Shown piece by piece: positions 33,001 to 42,241 of a stretch of 64,000 nucleotides of DNA. Made by a program: the position numbers and the translations under genes. The stretch covers positions 806,001 to 870,000 of the forward strand of contig NZ_CP029684.2 in NCBI RefSeq assembly GCF_004102045.2. Reading direction: 5' to 3'. The notes below the pieces were generated by a model. The model had not been told where the DNA came from and searched no databases. It saw only the letters and a list, made by a program, of their open reading frames with translations. Numbering within the stretch: position 1 is the first letter of the stretch; every line of letters starts with the position of its first letter. The stretch comes from Oenococcus sicerae. Its GTDB lineage: Bacteria > Bacillota > Bacilli > Lactobacillales > Lactobacillaceae.

Positions 33001-33981
33001 ATGTCAACAATGAAAGATGTTGCAAAGCTAGCTAAGGTTAGCTTGGGCACTGTTTCACGCGTGATCAATCATATAGACGGCGTTAAAGCTGCAAGCGTTG
33101 ATAAAGTACAAGCGGCTGTCGCGAAATTAGGTTATGTTCGTAATGATTATGCGCGCGGTTTAAAAATTAATTCTTCGCAAACAATTGCTTTGATCCTGCC
33201 CACGATCTGGAATCCTTTTTTTGCCGAATTTGCATATTGCGTTGAACGCGAGCTTTATCATCTACACTACAAATTACTGCTGTGTAATTCGGAAGCAGAT
33301 GCCAGCAAGGAATATGAATACATTAAAATGGTCACGCAAAATAAAGTAGACGGCATTATCGGTATTACTTACAGCGAGATCGATCAATATGTGTCGTCCA
33401 AACTTCCTTTTGTGAGTGTTGATCGTTACTTTACGGAGCAAGTATCCTATGTCAGCTCAGAAAATTTCAAGGGCGGCCAAATAGCAGCCGCAGAATTGAT
33501 CAAAGCCGGCGCCAAACATCTGGCTTATTTTGGCAGTTATGCAGCTTACAAAAATGAGACCACCAAACGACACGATGGTTTTTTGGAGTACGCTAAAAAT
33601 CATTGTCAAGATGTTAATGATATTTTTGTTCCTGCTCCAATTGACCATAGCATTGACAGTTTAGTCAATCAACTTTTCGATAAAGATCCTCGTGTAGATG
33701 GCATTTTTTGTGTCAATGATACAACGCTCATAGAAGTGGAACAGGCATTGAATAAACGTGGATTATCTGTTCCTCAGGATGTTCAGCTAATTGGTTACGA
33801 TGGCATTATGCTCACTGAAGATGTGTCTTTATCCGTGTCAACGATCGCTCAGCCAATTACTAAAATGGCTAAAGCCGCTGTCGAAATATTGCTGAGAAAA
33901 ATTAAAGATCCGCTTCACAAACAAGAAATACAAATACTTCCCGTCTCATTTAGAACCGGTTTGACAACTCGGCATTCTTGA
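33001..33981 (+). CDS. LacI-family regulator (MsmR-like)
   Basis: 326 residues. The helix-turn-helix is MKDVAKLAKVSLGTVSRVIN and the hinge GYVRNDYARGL; the rest is the sugar-binding PBP-like domain (VDGIFCVNDTT, QLIGYDGIMLTED). It stands in front of an ABC importer and a GH32 enzyme as MsmR does in lactobacilli, and probably represses them until oligosaccharide is present. The operators at 32945 and 34031 share its typical AAGCGCTT core. AAAGGGG precedes the ATG. Several cysteines occur, unusual for this window. Confidence 0.9.
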   Translation: MSTMKDVAKLAKVSLGTVSRVINHIDGVKAASVDKVQAAVAKLGYVRNDYARGLKINSSQTIALILPTIWNPFFAEFAYCVERELYHLHYKLLLCNSEADASKEYEYIKMVTQNKVDGIIGITYSEIDQYVSSKLPFVSVDRYFTEQVSYVSSENFKGGQIAAAELIKAGAKHLAYFGSYAAYKNETTKRHDGFLEYAKNHCQDVNDIFVPAPIDHSIDSLVNQLFDKDPRVDGIFCVNDTTLIEVEQALNKRGLSVPQDVQLIGYDGIMLTEDVSLSVSTIAQPITKMAKAAVEILLRKIKDPLHKQEIQILPVSFRTGLTTRHS

Positions 33982-34024
33982 TATGGCAAGCGGCATGTTA
34001 AAGTTCGAATTTTTTAAAAACCGC

Positions 34025-34053
34025 TTGACAGTAAGCGCTTACAATATTATTAT
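34025..34053 (+). promoter_or_regulatory. Promoter with central operator for the oligosaccharide operon
   Basis: TTGACA (34025-34030), 17-base spacer, TATTAT (34048-34053). The spacer begins with the perfect palindrome GTAAGCGCTTAC (34031-34042). A repressor bound there would block RNA polymerase. Confidence 0.85.
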
Positions 34054-34114
34054 CTAGTTGTAATGAAACGTTACAAAAATGGCTAAAGATGCTTTTTGAG
34101 AGGAGGGTGGTTGT

Positions 34115-35410
34115 ATGAGAAAAGGGAAAATAGCGGTCATCGCAGTCGTGGTCCTTGCTGCTGTATTTGTCGTTTACATGGTAAGCGGATCCGGCAATTC
34201 TGGTGGAAATACAAAAAAGAATATTACGATGTGGGTTCATTATTCAAAAGATGATCCTGAAGGCAAGGCGATGGTCAAAAATATCGCTTTGTTTAACAAG
34301 ACAAATGGTAAAGGATATCATGCAACGGTTCAATATATTCCTCGCAGCAGTTCTGGTGGCGGTTATGAAGATAAAATCAATGCGGCTCTGAATTCCAATA
34401 GCCTACCTGATGTGATGACTTTGGATGGACCGAATACTGCGGCTTATGCCAAGTCAAAAATTATTCAACCGGTTGGCAAATATATTAAAAACAAGCAGGA
34501 TATTTTGCCAAGTATTCTTTCACAAGGCACCTATAAAAATAAACTTTATGCAGTGGGTTATTCAGAATCCGGCGTTGGCATTTATTACAACAAAAAGATG
34601 TTCAAAGAGGCTGGTATTTCTGATTCAGAACTTCCTAGCTTGAGCAAGTCTTGGAACTGGGATCAATTTACTGAGATTGCAAAAAAACTGAAAGATCATT
34701 TTAATCGTCCGGCAATTGATCTGCAGCTTAATGATCATTCAGAATGGTCGCTCTATTCATTTGCGCCGTTTATTTGGTCAGCTGGTGGCAAGATCACGAA
34801 TGCGGCTGGTACGAAAGCTGAGGGTGTCTTTGATTCAAAACAAACGCAAACGGCTTTTACTTTTTTACAGAATTTAGTGAAAAATGGTTATACGACGATC
34901 AGTCCGATTCAAGAAGGTTTTCAAACGGGCAAATATCCGATGCTCATGTCTGGGTCTTGGGCGATCCAAGAATTAAACACATCATATAAAAACATTGATT
35001 ACGGTATCCTGCCTTATCCTGTTTCACCTAAAACAGGCAAACTGGTTTCACCGACCGGCAGCTGGCAATACGCTATGAGCGCAAGCACAAGCAAACCTGA
35101 GGCAGCTGGTGCGTTAGTTAATTTCTTAACCGAAACAGCGCAAATGTATCGCACTGCCATGACTAATACGGTCTTGCCAGCGCGTAAATCCGTTTCCAAA
35201 AAAATGCTGACAAAAGTGAGCGCACCAATGGAATTTTTGATTCAGCAGAATTTAAAAAGTGGTCACTCCCGTCCGGTTCTGGTTAATTATCCACAAGTAT
35301 CACGGATTTTTGCTGACGCTGTCACGAAGACCACTTATTATAAACAGAACCCGAATATCGCTGATTTGCTGGAAAGTGAAGCAAAGACGATTCAAAGTTA
35401 TTTAAAATAG
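34115..35410 (+). CDS. ABC sugar-binding protein (MsmE-like) without lipobox
   Basis: 431 residues, family 1 extracellular solute-binding protein (NITMWVHYSKDDPEGKAM, then LPDVMTLDGPNTAAYA, FQTGKYPMLMSGSWA). It captures an oligosaccharide for the permeases encoded next. The N terminus has a basic start and one hydrophobic segment (IAVIAVVVLAAVFVVYMV) followed by SGSGNSGG, where a lipoprotein would have its Cys. It is therefore probably held by an uncleaved transmembrane segment. AGGAGGGTGG is a strong ribosome-binding site. First gene of the four-gene operon. Confidence 0.9.
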   Translation: MRKGKIAVIAVVVLAAVFVVYMVSGSGNSGGNTKKNITMWVHYSKDDPEGKAMVKNIALFNKTNGKGYHATVQYIPRSSSGGGYEDKINAALNSNSLPDVMTLDGPNTAAYAKSKIIQPVGKYIKNKQDILPSILSQGTYKNKLYAVGYSESGVGIYYNKKMFKEAGISDSELPSLSKSWNWDQFTEIAKKLKDHFNRPAIDLQLNDHSEWSLYSFAPFIWSAGGKITNAAGTKAEGVFDSKQTQTAFTFLQNLVKNGYTTISPIQEGFQTGKYPMLMSGSWAIQELNTSYKNIDYGILPYPVSPKTGKLVSPTGSWQYAMSASTSKPEAAGALVNFLTETAQMYRTAMTNTVLPARKSVSKKMLTKVSAPMEFLIQQNLKSGHSRPVLVNYPQVSRIFADAVTKTTYYKQNPNIADLLESEAKTIQSYLK

Positions 35411-35465
35411 CCGACTTATCACTGCCGAAAACAATATCTATTTCGCTAAATAAAAGGACACAAAT

Positions 35466-36353
35466 ATGAATAATTCATTAGCAAAACGGAATAATCAGGG
35501 CTGGCTATTTATCTTTCCAGCCTTGCTGCTGCTGACCTTGTTTCTTTTTATTCCGGCAATTTTATCCATTTATTATTCTTTAACAAATTATTACATGCTG
35601 GCACCCCAGGCTAGAAAATTTATTGGTCTGCTTAATTACGTTAATTTGTTAAAGGACCCAATTTTTTGGACAAGCGTTAAAAATATTGGCCAATTTGTCC
35701 TGCTTGTCATGCCGCTACAAGTTGGTACTGCATTAGGTCTGGCTCTGATAGTTCGTAAGAAACGGCCATGGAATACTTTTTTTAAAGTTGCCTTTTTTGC
35801 TCCGGTCGTTGTCTCTCTAGCGGTCACTTCGGTGCTGTGGCTGTACATTTTAAATCCTGAACAAGGGATCTTAAACAGTATGCTGTTAAAAATCGGTATT
35901 AAAGCTCAGCCTTTTTTAACGAGCCCGAGACAAGCGATGTTTGCCATTATTGGTCTTTCTGCCTGGCAGGGAGTTGGTTATCAAATGCTGATTTTTCTTG
36001 CCGGCTTGCAGAATATTCCCAATGAACTTTACGAAGCTGCAAGAATTGATGGTGCAAATAAATGGGAAAGCTTCCGCCATATTACTTTAGCGATGCTGAA
36101 GCCGACTTCTCTTATGATTTTGACGACAACTTTTATCGACGCTTTTAAGCTGATTATCCAGCCTATGGGCATGACACAAGGCGGGCCGCTGAACTCAACG
36201 ATCACACCTGTTTATTATATTTATCGAACCGGCTTTACAGATCGGCAGCTTGGCTATGCCAGTGCTATGAGTGTTATCTATGGCTTAGCGATCATCATCT
36301 TTACGATTATTCAGCGCCGGATCACAGGTGCGGGGGGCAGCCAGAATGTCTGA
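35466..36353 (+). CDS. ABC sugar permease, MalF/MsmF type
   Basis: 295 residues, six transmembrane segments. The cytoplasmic EAA loop is ELYEAARIDGANKWESFRHI. It pairs with the next permease. The cognate ATPase gene is absent, so a shared MsmK-type ATPase from elsewhere must serve. AAAAGGA precedes the ATG. Confidence 0.92.
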   Translation: MNNSLAKRNNQGWLFIFPALLLLTLFLFIPAILSIYYSLTNYYMLAPQARKFIGLLNYVNLLKDPIFWTSVKNIGQFVLLVMPLQVGTALGLALIVRKKRPWNTFFKVAFFAPVVVSLAVTSVLWLYILNPEQGILNSMLLKIGIKAQPFLTSPRQAMFAIIGLSAWQGVGYQMLIFLAGLQNIPNELYEAARIDGANKWESFRHITLAMLKPTSLMILTTTFIDAFKLIIQPMGMTQGGPLNSTITPVYYIYRTGFTDRQLGYASAMSVIYGLAIIIFTIIQRRITGAGGSQNV

Positions 36354-37200
36354 TCATCCAAAAAAATTTGCATTGACGATCATTAGTACGATTTTGATTA
36401 CGCTATTAGCATTTTTATTTCTATTTCCATTAGTGTGGATGATTGCCTCTTCATTAAAGCCTGAAGCTGAAATTTATAAAAACATGGATAGTTTTAGAGC
36501 CTTTCTGCCTTCTTTTAATATCGATCAGTGGGGAGATGCTTATAAGAATTTGTTATCTCGTTTTACTGTTTTGACTTATATTTTAAATAGCCTTTTTTAT
36601 GGTTTAAGTGTGACTGCTGGTTCGATTTTAGTGAATTCTTTAGCGGGATACGGATTTTCTAAATTTAAATTTAAAGGACAGAAATTTATTTTTGGTCTCT
36701 TAATTGCGATGCTGGTCATTCCTGGGGAAACCATTATTATCCAAAAGTTTCAGATCGTCAAAGCGCTTGGCATTTTAAACACACCATGGGCGGTTATTTT
36801 TCCATCGCTTGCTGCACCTTTTTATATTTATATGTTTAAAAATTTCTTTGACGCAATTTCTAATGATGTGGTTGAGTCTGCTGAAATGGAAGGAGCTGGC
36901 AGTTTTATGATTTATTGGAAAATTATGTTGCCAATGGCCAAGCCAGCCATTGCAACTGTCGGGACTTTGTCATTTATCGGCAGTTGGAATGACTATATTT
37001 GGCCTCTGATGGTTTTAACTGATTCCAGCAAATTTCCTTTACAGGTGGCTATTACGAATATTAATAATACGGTGCCGGTCTATATGAACCAAGTGATGGC
37101 GATTTTGACGATTTCGACCCTACCGCTAATTATTGTTTATTTGTTCTTCCAAAAATATCTCGTTCAAGGTCTGGGCGTCTCAGGAACTGGTGAAAAATAA
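36346..37200 (+). CDS. ABC sugar permease, MalG/MsmG type
   Basis: 284 residues starting MSDHPKKFAL; the ATG at 36346 overlaps the previous stop by eight bases and has GGGGGG upstream, and is preferred over the GTG at 36328. Six transmembrane segments, EAA loop as DVVESAEMEGAGSFMIYW. It ends LVQGLGVSGTGEK, typical of the family. Its stop overlaps the GH32 start (TAATG). Confidence 0.92.
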   Translation: MSDHPKKFALTIISTILITLLAFLFLFPLVWMIASSLKPEAEIYKNMDSFRAFLPSFNIDQWGDAYKNLLSRFTVLTYILNSLFYGLSVTAGSILVNSLAGYGFSKFKFKGQKFIFGLLIAMLVIPGETIIIQKFQIVKALGILNTPWAVIFPSLAAPFYIYMFKNFFDAISNDVVESAEMEGAGSFMIYWKIMLPMAKPAIATVGTLSFIGSWNDYIWPLMVLTDSSKFPLQVAITNINNTVPVYMNQVMAILTISTLPLIIVYLFFQKYLVQGLGVSGTGEK

Positions 37201-38588
37201 TGAGTCTTATATTGTCCAAAGCAACTAAATATATCAAAAGTAATTTTCGTGATTCCTCTGATCTTTACCGACCTGAATTCCACTTCTCGGCGCCGCTTGG
37301 CTGGCTAAATGACCCTAATGGCCTAATTTTTTTTCAAAAACAATTTCATTTATTCTATCAATATAATCCCTATGCAACAAAATGGGGCAACATGCACTGG
37401 GGTCATGCGGTGAGTATGGATTTACTACATTGGCAGAATCTAATGCCGGCTTTGGCGCCAGATGAAGATTACGATCGTTCCGGGGCTTTTTCCGGGTCGG
37501 CGATCGAAAGAGGCGGTCTTTTGTATTTGATGTACACGGGTCACGTTGTTTTAGCTGATGGCAGTGTGACCGAAACACAAAATATTGCCTATTCGCTTGA
37601 TGGCCTTAATTTTAAAAAATATGAAAAAAATCCCGTAATCGCAGCAGACAAATTACCCGAAGGCGCATCGCGATCCGACTTTCGTGATCCTAAAATCATA
37701 CATCACGATGGCCATTATTATGCTGTCATTGCTTCCACGACTCACGCTCAAGGACAAATTTTATTGTATCGATCTGATGATTTATTGGATTGGCAATATT
37801 TCTCGACAATTTTTTCAAATCGCCCAGAGTTAGGTATGATGGCTGAATGCCCTGATCTATTTCAATTAGATGATCAGTATGCACTGGTTTTCAGTGCGAT
37901 CGTAGGTCCGGATCTGCCTAACGCAGTCTATTTAGCTTTAGGCGATCTGGATTGGTCGACTGGCCATTTTCAATTGAACAAAATTAGTATTCTTGATCAG
38001 GGTCAGGACTTTTATGCACCACAATCTTTTTCCTACCAAGGCCAAAGGATTATGATCCCTTGGTTGCGAAACAACGATCTAGTGAACTATTTGTCGGACG
38101 AGAAACACAGCTGGAATGGCCAAATGGGCATTCCTCGCGAACTTTCGCTGGCTAATGGTGCTTTAATCCAGAGGCCAGTATTGGAACTTGGCCAAAACGA
38201 ATCCAACAGTCCTTTTAGTCTGAGTTCAAAACATTCGATCTTTTTTTTGGATACTTTGATTTTAAATTCAAATTCCGGTTTAGCTGTAGGTGATCGACTT
38301 TTACTTACGGGCGGTCAAGAAAAAATTGAGTTAAGCCGTCAAACAAATAGCGATTATGAACTCAACTTGACACTTGTTTCCAGTAAACGCCGTATCAATA
38401 TCATGAGCACCTCTGATAAGGATCAAGTTCTTATTTTATTGCTGGACCGGTCATCTTTGGAGTTATTTATTGACAACACCGGTGTGGCTAGTGTTGTACT
38501 GTACCCTGAGCGGCCTTGGGAGAAAATCAGTTACTTTGGTACAAGCAAATTTACCGGACGAATCATTAATTTGGAAAATATCAAATAA
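37200..38588 (+). CDS. GH32 beta-fructosidase (sucrose/FOS hydrolase, BfrA-like)
   Basis: 462 residues without signal peptide. The three GH32 catalytic motifs are WLNDPNG (nucleophile Asp), FRDPK (transition-state stabiliser) and ECPD (acid/base Glu), followed by the C-terminal beta-sandwich. It hydrolyses sucrose, sucrose-6-phosphate or imported fructo-oligosaccharides inside the cell. The upstream ABC importer, rather than a PTS, favours non-phosphorylated oligosaccharide as substrate, as in the msm operon of Lactobacillus acidophilus; gtfA and msmK of that operon are missing. The start is coupled by TAATG to the permease. Confidence 0.9.
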   Translation: MSLILSKATKYIKSNFRDSSDLYRPEFHFSAPLGWLNDPNGLIFFQKQFHLFYQYNPYATKWGNMHWGHAVSMDLLHWQNLMPALAPDEDYDRSGAFSGSAIERGGLLYLMYTGHVVLADGSVTETQNIAYSLDGLNFKKYEKNPVIAADKLPEGASRSDFRDPKIIHHDGHYYAVIASTTHAQGQILLYRSDDLLDWQYFSTIFSNRPELGMMAECPDLFQLDDQYALVFSAIVGPDLPNAVYLALGDLDWSTGHFQLNKISILDQGQDFYAPQSFSYQGQRIMIPWLRNNDLVNYLSDEKHSWNGQMGIPRELSLANGALIQRPVLELGQNESNSPFSLSSKHSIFFLDTLILNSNSGLAVGDRLLLTGGQEKIELSRQTNSDYELNLTLVSSKRRINIMSTSDKDQVLILLLDRSSLELFIDNTGVASVVLYPERPWEKISYFGTSKFTGRIINLENIK

Positions 38589-38667
38589 ATTTTAATGAAT
38601 AGGTGATTCCGTTTGCTAATCCGACCGATCGGTTATAAGCTGGAAGTAAGGAAAGAAGGACTGGCCT

Positions 38668-38844
38668 ATTACATTCGGAATATATGATATCAAAAATGAT
38701 TGGTTTATTAATGAACAAACACATAATTTAAAGTCGCCGCGCAAACAGTTTGCAAGTATTGAGCAGGCTTCGGATTTTGCCAATAAATATTTTAAAGATA
38801 GCAAATATGCAGCGCTCTACAGTATTTATGAAATTAAAGACTGA
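38668..38844 (+). CDS. Hidden small ORF with apparent ATT start
   Basis: After a TAA at 38647-38649 the frame is open for 64 codons and reads like a real protein: TFGIYDIKNDWFINEQTH, then SPRKQFASIEQASDFANKYF and ALYSIYEIKD. AAGAAGGA lies seven bases before an ATT at 38668, the ideal place for a start; no ATG, GTG or TTG exists in frame before the conserved-looking part. It gives 58 residues. A terminator follows 13 bases after the stop. Either AUU is the start or the gene has lost its ATG. Family not recognised. Confidence 0.5.
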   Translation: MTFGIYDIKNDWFINEQTHNLKSPRKQFASIEQASDFANKYFKDSKYAALYSIYEIKD

Positions 38845-38856
38845 TTAGATATCGCC

Positions 38857-38887
38857 AAACACCAGCAAATAATGTTGGTGTTTTTTT
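38857..38887 (+). terminator. Intrinsic terminator
   Basis: AACACCA pairs with TGGTGTT, then seven Ts. Ends the small ORF and probably the oligosaccharide operon. Confidence 0.85.
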
Positions 38888-38957
38888 AATTTTCACATTG
38901 TTTACTTTTTAACAAGCACTCTGTAAAATAAATAGATAGGATACGGAGGTATTCAAT

Positions 38958-39719
38958 ATGACAGATCGTTTGAAAAATAAGGTGGCTATCGTAACCGGCG
39001 GTACGCTGGGAATCGGCTTATCGATCGTTGACTTATATTTAAAAGAAGGGGCTAAAGTTGTCTTTACTGGACGACGCCAGGCAGTTGGCGAACAGGCTTT
39101 AGCAACCTTAGGCAATCCTGCTAACACTAAATTCGTGGTTCACGATGCCTCGGATGAAGAAGGCTGGAAGAAGCTATTCGCTGATACGATTGCTGAATTC
39201 GGTAAAGTTGATATTTTGGTTAATAATGCCGGTATTGGCGAGGCTGGCGATGTTGAGCACACTGACTATGCGCAGTGGCGCCGGACTATGGACATCAATT
39301 TAGATGGCGTTTACTTTGGTACGCACTATGGTGTGATCAATATGAAGAATCCCAAAAGTGGTGATGCTTCGATCATTAACATGTCGAGTATTGAGGGGCT
39401 GGTGGGTGATCCAGACCTATTTGCCTATAATGCAACCAAAGGCGCATTACGAATTATGAGTAAGTCGGCAGCGTTGTATTGCGCACGCAATGATTACAAC
39501 TTGCGTGTGAATACGATTCATCCAGGCTACATTAAGACGCCACTTGTTGAGAATTTGGATGGTGCTGAAGCTGCCATGAGTGATCGGACCAAGACGCCAT
39601 TGGGACATATTGGCGTACCTGATGACATCGGTTGGCTAGCTGTTTATCTTGGCTCGGAAGAATCTAAGTTTGCAGTCGGATCTGAATTTACGGTTGATGG
39701 CGGCTACACGGCTCAATAA
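38958..39719 (+). CDS. R-specific NADP-dependent alcohol dehydrogenase (SDR family)
   Basis: 253 residues. The cofactor motif TGGTLGIGLSIV, NNAGIGEAG, catalytic Ser (NMSSIEGLVGDP), Tyr/Lys (YNATKGA) and the end FTVDGGYTAQ closely follow the Lactobacillus brevis/kefir alcohol dehydrogenase as I remember it. That enzyme reduces ketones such as acetophenone to R-alcohols and is Mg-dependent. Physiological substrate unknown; it may help reoxidise NADPH in heterofermentation. ACGGAGG precedes the ATG. Confidence 0.85.
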   Translation: MTDRLKNKVAIVTGGTLGIGLSIVDLYLKEGAKVVFTGRRQAVGEQALATLGNPANTKFVVHDASDEEGWKKLFADTIAEFGKVDILVNNAGIGEAGDVEHTDYAQWRRTMDINLDGVYFGTHYGVINMKNPKSGDASIINMSSIEGLVGDPDLFAYNATKGALRIMSKSAALYCARNDYNLRVNTIHPGYIKTPLVENLDGAEAAMSDRTKTPLGHIGVPDDIGWLAVYLGSEESKFAVGSEFTVDGGYTAQ

Positions 39720-39735
39720 GGTCAAAATAATCAAT

Positions 39736-39779
39736 AAAAAATCCGTTTCCCAAAATTACTACAGGAAGCGGATTTTTTT
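39736..39779. terminator. Bidirectional terminator between SDR and aldo/keto reductase
   Basis: AAAAATCCGTTTCC pairs with GGAAGCGGATTTTT (one G-U), A and T tracts on both sides. Confidence 0.8.
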
Positions 39780-39789
39780 GATCCATGTC

Positions 39790-40707
39790 TCAGAAAGCTT
39801 GGAATAAGTGATCGATTTGTTTGAATTCATCATCGCTTAAATGTACATTCAAGGCTTTGACATTGTTTTGGACTTGCTCAGCTTTATGAGCACCAGGGAT
39901 CACAACGCTGATCGCTGGATCAGCAATGTACCATGCTAAGACAGTTTGTGCGATGCTTGCTTGTTTACGATTGGCGATTTCTTTGATCTCAGCCAAAGCA
40001 TTGATAATTTTTGTGTAGTCTTCAGCTGCAAATTGCTTAAACTGCGACTGATCCTTTTCATCATATTTCCCAGTCAAGAGACCTGATGCTAATGGGAAAT
40101 AAGGCACGAAAGAAATATGGCTGCTTTGCAAATAGGGCATTAATTCTTTTTCGGCGTTGCGGTGTACCAGACTGTAATTGTCCTCAACGATATCAACTTG
40201 ATGGTCTTTATTGGCTTCTTTGACTTGAGCCAACGAAAAATTGGAAACACCGATCGCGCGAATCTTACCTGCCTTTTTTTCATCAACCAAGGCAGCAACA
40301 GCCTCGTCTTTCGGCGTACTATCATCTGGAAAGTGAATATAAAAAATATCAATATAATCAGTTTTCAAACGTTTTAAGGCACTGTCAACAGATTTCTTTA
40401 AGAAATCAGGCTGATTATTTGGGCGCAGATCGTTGGCTGGGTCCTGAGCAGCTTTGGTAGCGATGACGACTTTGGAACGGTCATAATCCTTTAAAACATC
40501 GCCGATCAATTCTTCAGATTTACCCAAACCATACATATAAGCAGTATCCAGCAGTGAAATATTTTCTTGTAGAGCGGTTTTGATGATGTCTGTGCCGTCG
40601 GAGTCAGCCAAACCCGCAAATAAATTGTGGCCGCCGACTTTGTTTGTCCCGAGGCCTAATTTACCGGTCTGAACGTCGCTATTGCCAATTCTAATTTCTT
40701 CAGTCAT
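39790..40707 (-). CDS. Aldo/keto reductase
   Basis: 305 residues, (beta/alpha)8 NADPH-dependent reductase. The catalytic tetrad is visible: Asp in SLLDTAYMYGLGKSEELIG with Tyr, Lys in KVVIATKAA, and a His in YIDIFYIHFPD. The C-terminal cofactor loop is VVIPGAHKAEQV. Substrate cannot be read. It is 78 bases downstream of the F420-type reductase gene on the same strand, so probably co-transcribed and perhaps controlled by the divergent TetR. AGGAGG precedes the ATG. Confidence 0.9.
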   Translation of the reverse strand: MTEEIRIGNSDVQTGKLGLGTNKVGGHNLFAGLADSDGTDIIKTALQENISLLDTAYMYGLGKSEELIGDVLKDYDRSKVVIATKAAQDPANDLRPNNQPDFLKKSVDSALKRLKTDYIDIFYIHFPDDSTPKDEAVAALVDEKKAGKIRAIGVSNFSLAQVKEANKDHQVDIVEDNYSLVHRNAEKELMPYLQSSHISFVPYFPLASGLLTGKYDEKDQSQFKQFAAEDYTKIINALAEIKEIANRKQASIAQTVLAWYIADPAISVVIPGAHKAEQVQNNVKALNVHLSDDEFKQIDHLFQAF

Positions 40708-40785
40708 TTAATGTCCTCCTAAAAGATGATCACTTATTAATTATAAGCAAATATCAATGGACAGATGTTTTCTGAAAAATTTTTA

Positions 40786-41406
40786 TTAATCAGCCAGCTT
40801 AACTTTTAATTCAGCGGTTGTAGCTTCAAAACCAAAAATCGGACCATCAGCTTGAATTGCAAAACTTGTGGCTAGTGGACCATCATCATAAGCATCAAAA
40901 CCGATTTGATCGATCAAAGTCATCACTGTTTGTTTGAGCGGATCATCACCGGCAACTGGAATAGCAGTTCGGTCTAAAGCGCCTTTTGTTCTAACGAGAC
41001 TGGGAAGGTCTTTGACGCCAAAACTATTAAACGCCTTCACCACTTTAGAACCCTTGAAATAGTCTGCGACGAATTGTGAACTGGCGATCTCGTGGTCGAT
41101 AAATTTAACTAGATGGCCATCACGTTGAGGAAAATAATTTGTTGCATCTATCACATTTTGCCCTTGCAATAAATGATCGTCTAAATTAGTAATGCTATTA
41201 AAAGGAATTGCCAAAACAACTAAGTCTTGGTCATTGACAGCATCTGTCAGATCGCCTGCTGTCACATTTTTCCCAAGTGATTGCACGATTTCTGTCAAAC
41301 TATTCTTGCCATGACGATTGGTCAGTGTCACAGTGTGCCCAGCTTTCGCAAATAAACGGGCTAATGCTTGTCCAACATTTCCGCTGCCGATAAAACTAAT
41401 TTTCAT
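40786..41406 (-). CDS. NADPH-dependent F420-reductase-like NAD(P)-binding protein
   Basis: 206 residues: GSGNVGQALARLFAKAGHTV (Rossmann motif), VVLAIPFNSI, and the end typical of the NADP oxidoreductase, coenzyme F420-dependent family. Lactic acid bacteria lack F420, so the protein is probably an NAD(P)H:acceptor reductase. AGGAGG precedes the start. Divergent from a TetR gene, with operator-like repeats between. Confidence 0.82.
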   Translation of the reverse strand: MKISFIGSGNVGQALARLFAKAGHTVTLTNRHGKNSLTEIVQSLGKNVTAGDLTDAVNDQDLVVLAIPFNSITNLDDHLLQGQNVIDATNYFPQRDGHLVKFIDHEIASSQFVADYFKGSKVVKAFNSFGVKDLPSLVRTKGALDRTAIPVAGDDPLKQTVMTLIDQIGFDAYDDGPLATSFAIQADGPIFGFEATTAELKVKLAD

Positions 41407-41430
41407 GTCGATACCTCCTAATGAAGAATA

Positions 41431-41455
41431 GTTACATTAATATTAACTTTGTAAC
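41431..41455. promoter_or_regulatory. TetR-type operator between 41406 and 41529
   Basis: GTTACA and TGTAAC flank TTAATATTAA in a 25-base imperfect palindrome; another TTGTTACAA lies at about 41483-41491. Likely binding sites of the divergently encoded TetR protein. Confidence 0.6.
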
Positions 41456-41528
41456 ACAATCTATGATACTCCTGCTTGTGACTTGTTACAATCATATAAG
41501 AATAGTATTATTTTAAAGAGGTTATTAA

Positions 41529-42116
41529 ATGATTACTGATGCGCGACTCAAAAGACGAGAAGAAATTTTAAATGCCGCTCAACAGGTTTTGTTTGATCAT
41601 GGTTCCGAAAAAGTATCTCTAAAAGCTGTTAGCGAACAATTAGGATTAACACACGCTGCAATTTATCGCCATTTTCGTGACAAAGATGATCTTTGGTTTT
41701 CATTAGCACAGCATTGGCTGCTGGGTACTGAAAATCATTTAGCGGAATTATTGAAAACACCGGCTGTCAGCCGAATCGATCAGCTGCATACTTGGCTGAA
41801 TATGTTATCGCAAACCAAGCAAGACACAAATCGTGATCATCCTGAGGTTTTTCGTCTATATACGGATATCGTGTCTGACCATGAAGAAATTGAAAAGGAA
41901 CATTTGCAAAATTTACAGCAGCAATTATTTGGCCTGTTTCAAATTACTGAACCCAAAGAGACAGATATTGCCCGAATGCAAGCTATTTTAGACGCTTTTA
42001 GTTTTTTTTATGATCCACGATATAAAAAACTATGGGATAATTCGCAGATTCGTGTTCGCCAGGAGAATGTGTGGCAACTGACAGCACCGCAGATAAGGAA
42101 ATGGTTTGATAGTTAA
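41529..42116 (+). CDS. TetR-family regulator
   Basis: 195 residues. The N-terminal helix-turn-helix reads VSLKAVSEQLGLTHAAIYRH followed by FRDKDDLW. Divergent from the F420-type reductase and aldo/keto reductase genes, which it probably regulates. AAAGAGG precedes the ATG. A terminator follows. Confidence 0.9.
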   Translation: MITDARLKRREEILNAAQQVLFDHGSEKVSLKAVSEQLGLTHAAIYRHFRDKDDLWFSLAQHWLLGTENHLAELLKTPAVSRIDQLHTWLNMLSQTKQDTNRDHPEVFRLYTDIVSDHEEIEKEHLQNLQQQLFGLFQITEPKETDIARMQAILDAFSFFYDPRYKKLWDNSQIRVRQENVWQLTAPQIRKWFDS

Positions 42117-42125
42117 TTCTCAGTG

Positions 42126-42150
42126 AACGATCTTTATTTGATCGTTTTTT
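42126..42150 (+). terminator. Intrinsic terminator after TetR
   Basis: AACGATC pairs with GATCGTT around a seven-base loop, followed by six Ts. Confidence 0.8.
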
Positions 42151-42174
42151 GATTGCTTTATTTCGCGAAATGGA

Positions 42175-42221
42175 TTGACAATTTTCGAGATGATGTTATA
42201 TTAATTAATTGAGTGGTCAAT
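42175..42221 (+). promoter_or_regulatory. Promoter and operator of the TetR-Nramp unit
   Basis: TTGACA (42175-42180), 16-base spacer, TATATT (42197-42202), then the inverted repeat ATTGA-GTGG-TCAAT (42208-42221) covering the expected transcript start. Suggests autoregulation by the TetR encoded next. Confidence 0.65.
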
Positions 42222-42241
42222 GAAAAAAGAAGGCCTTTAAA

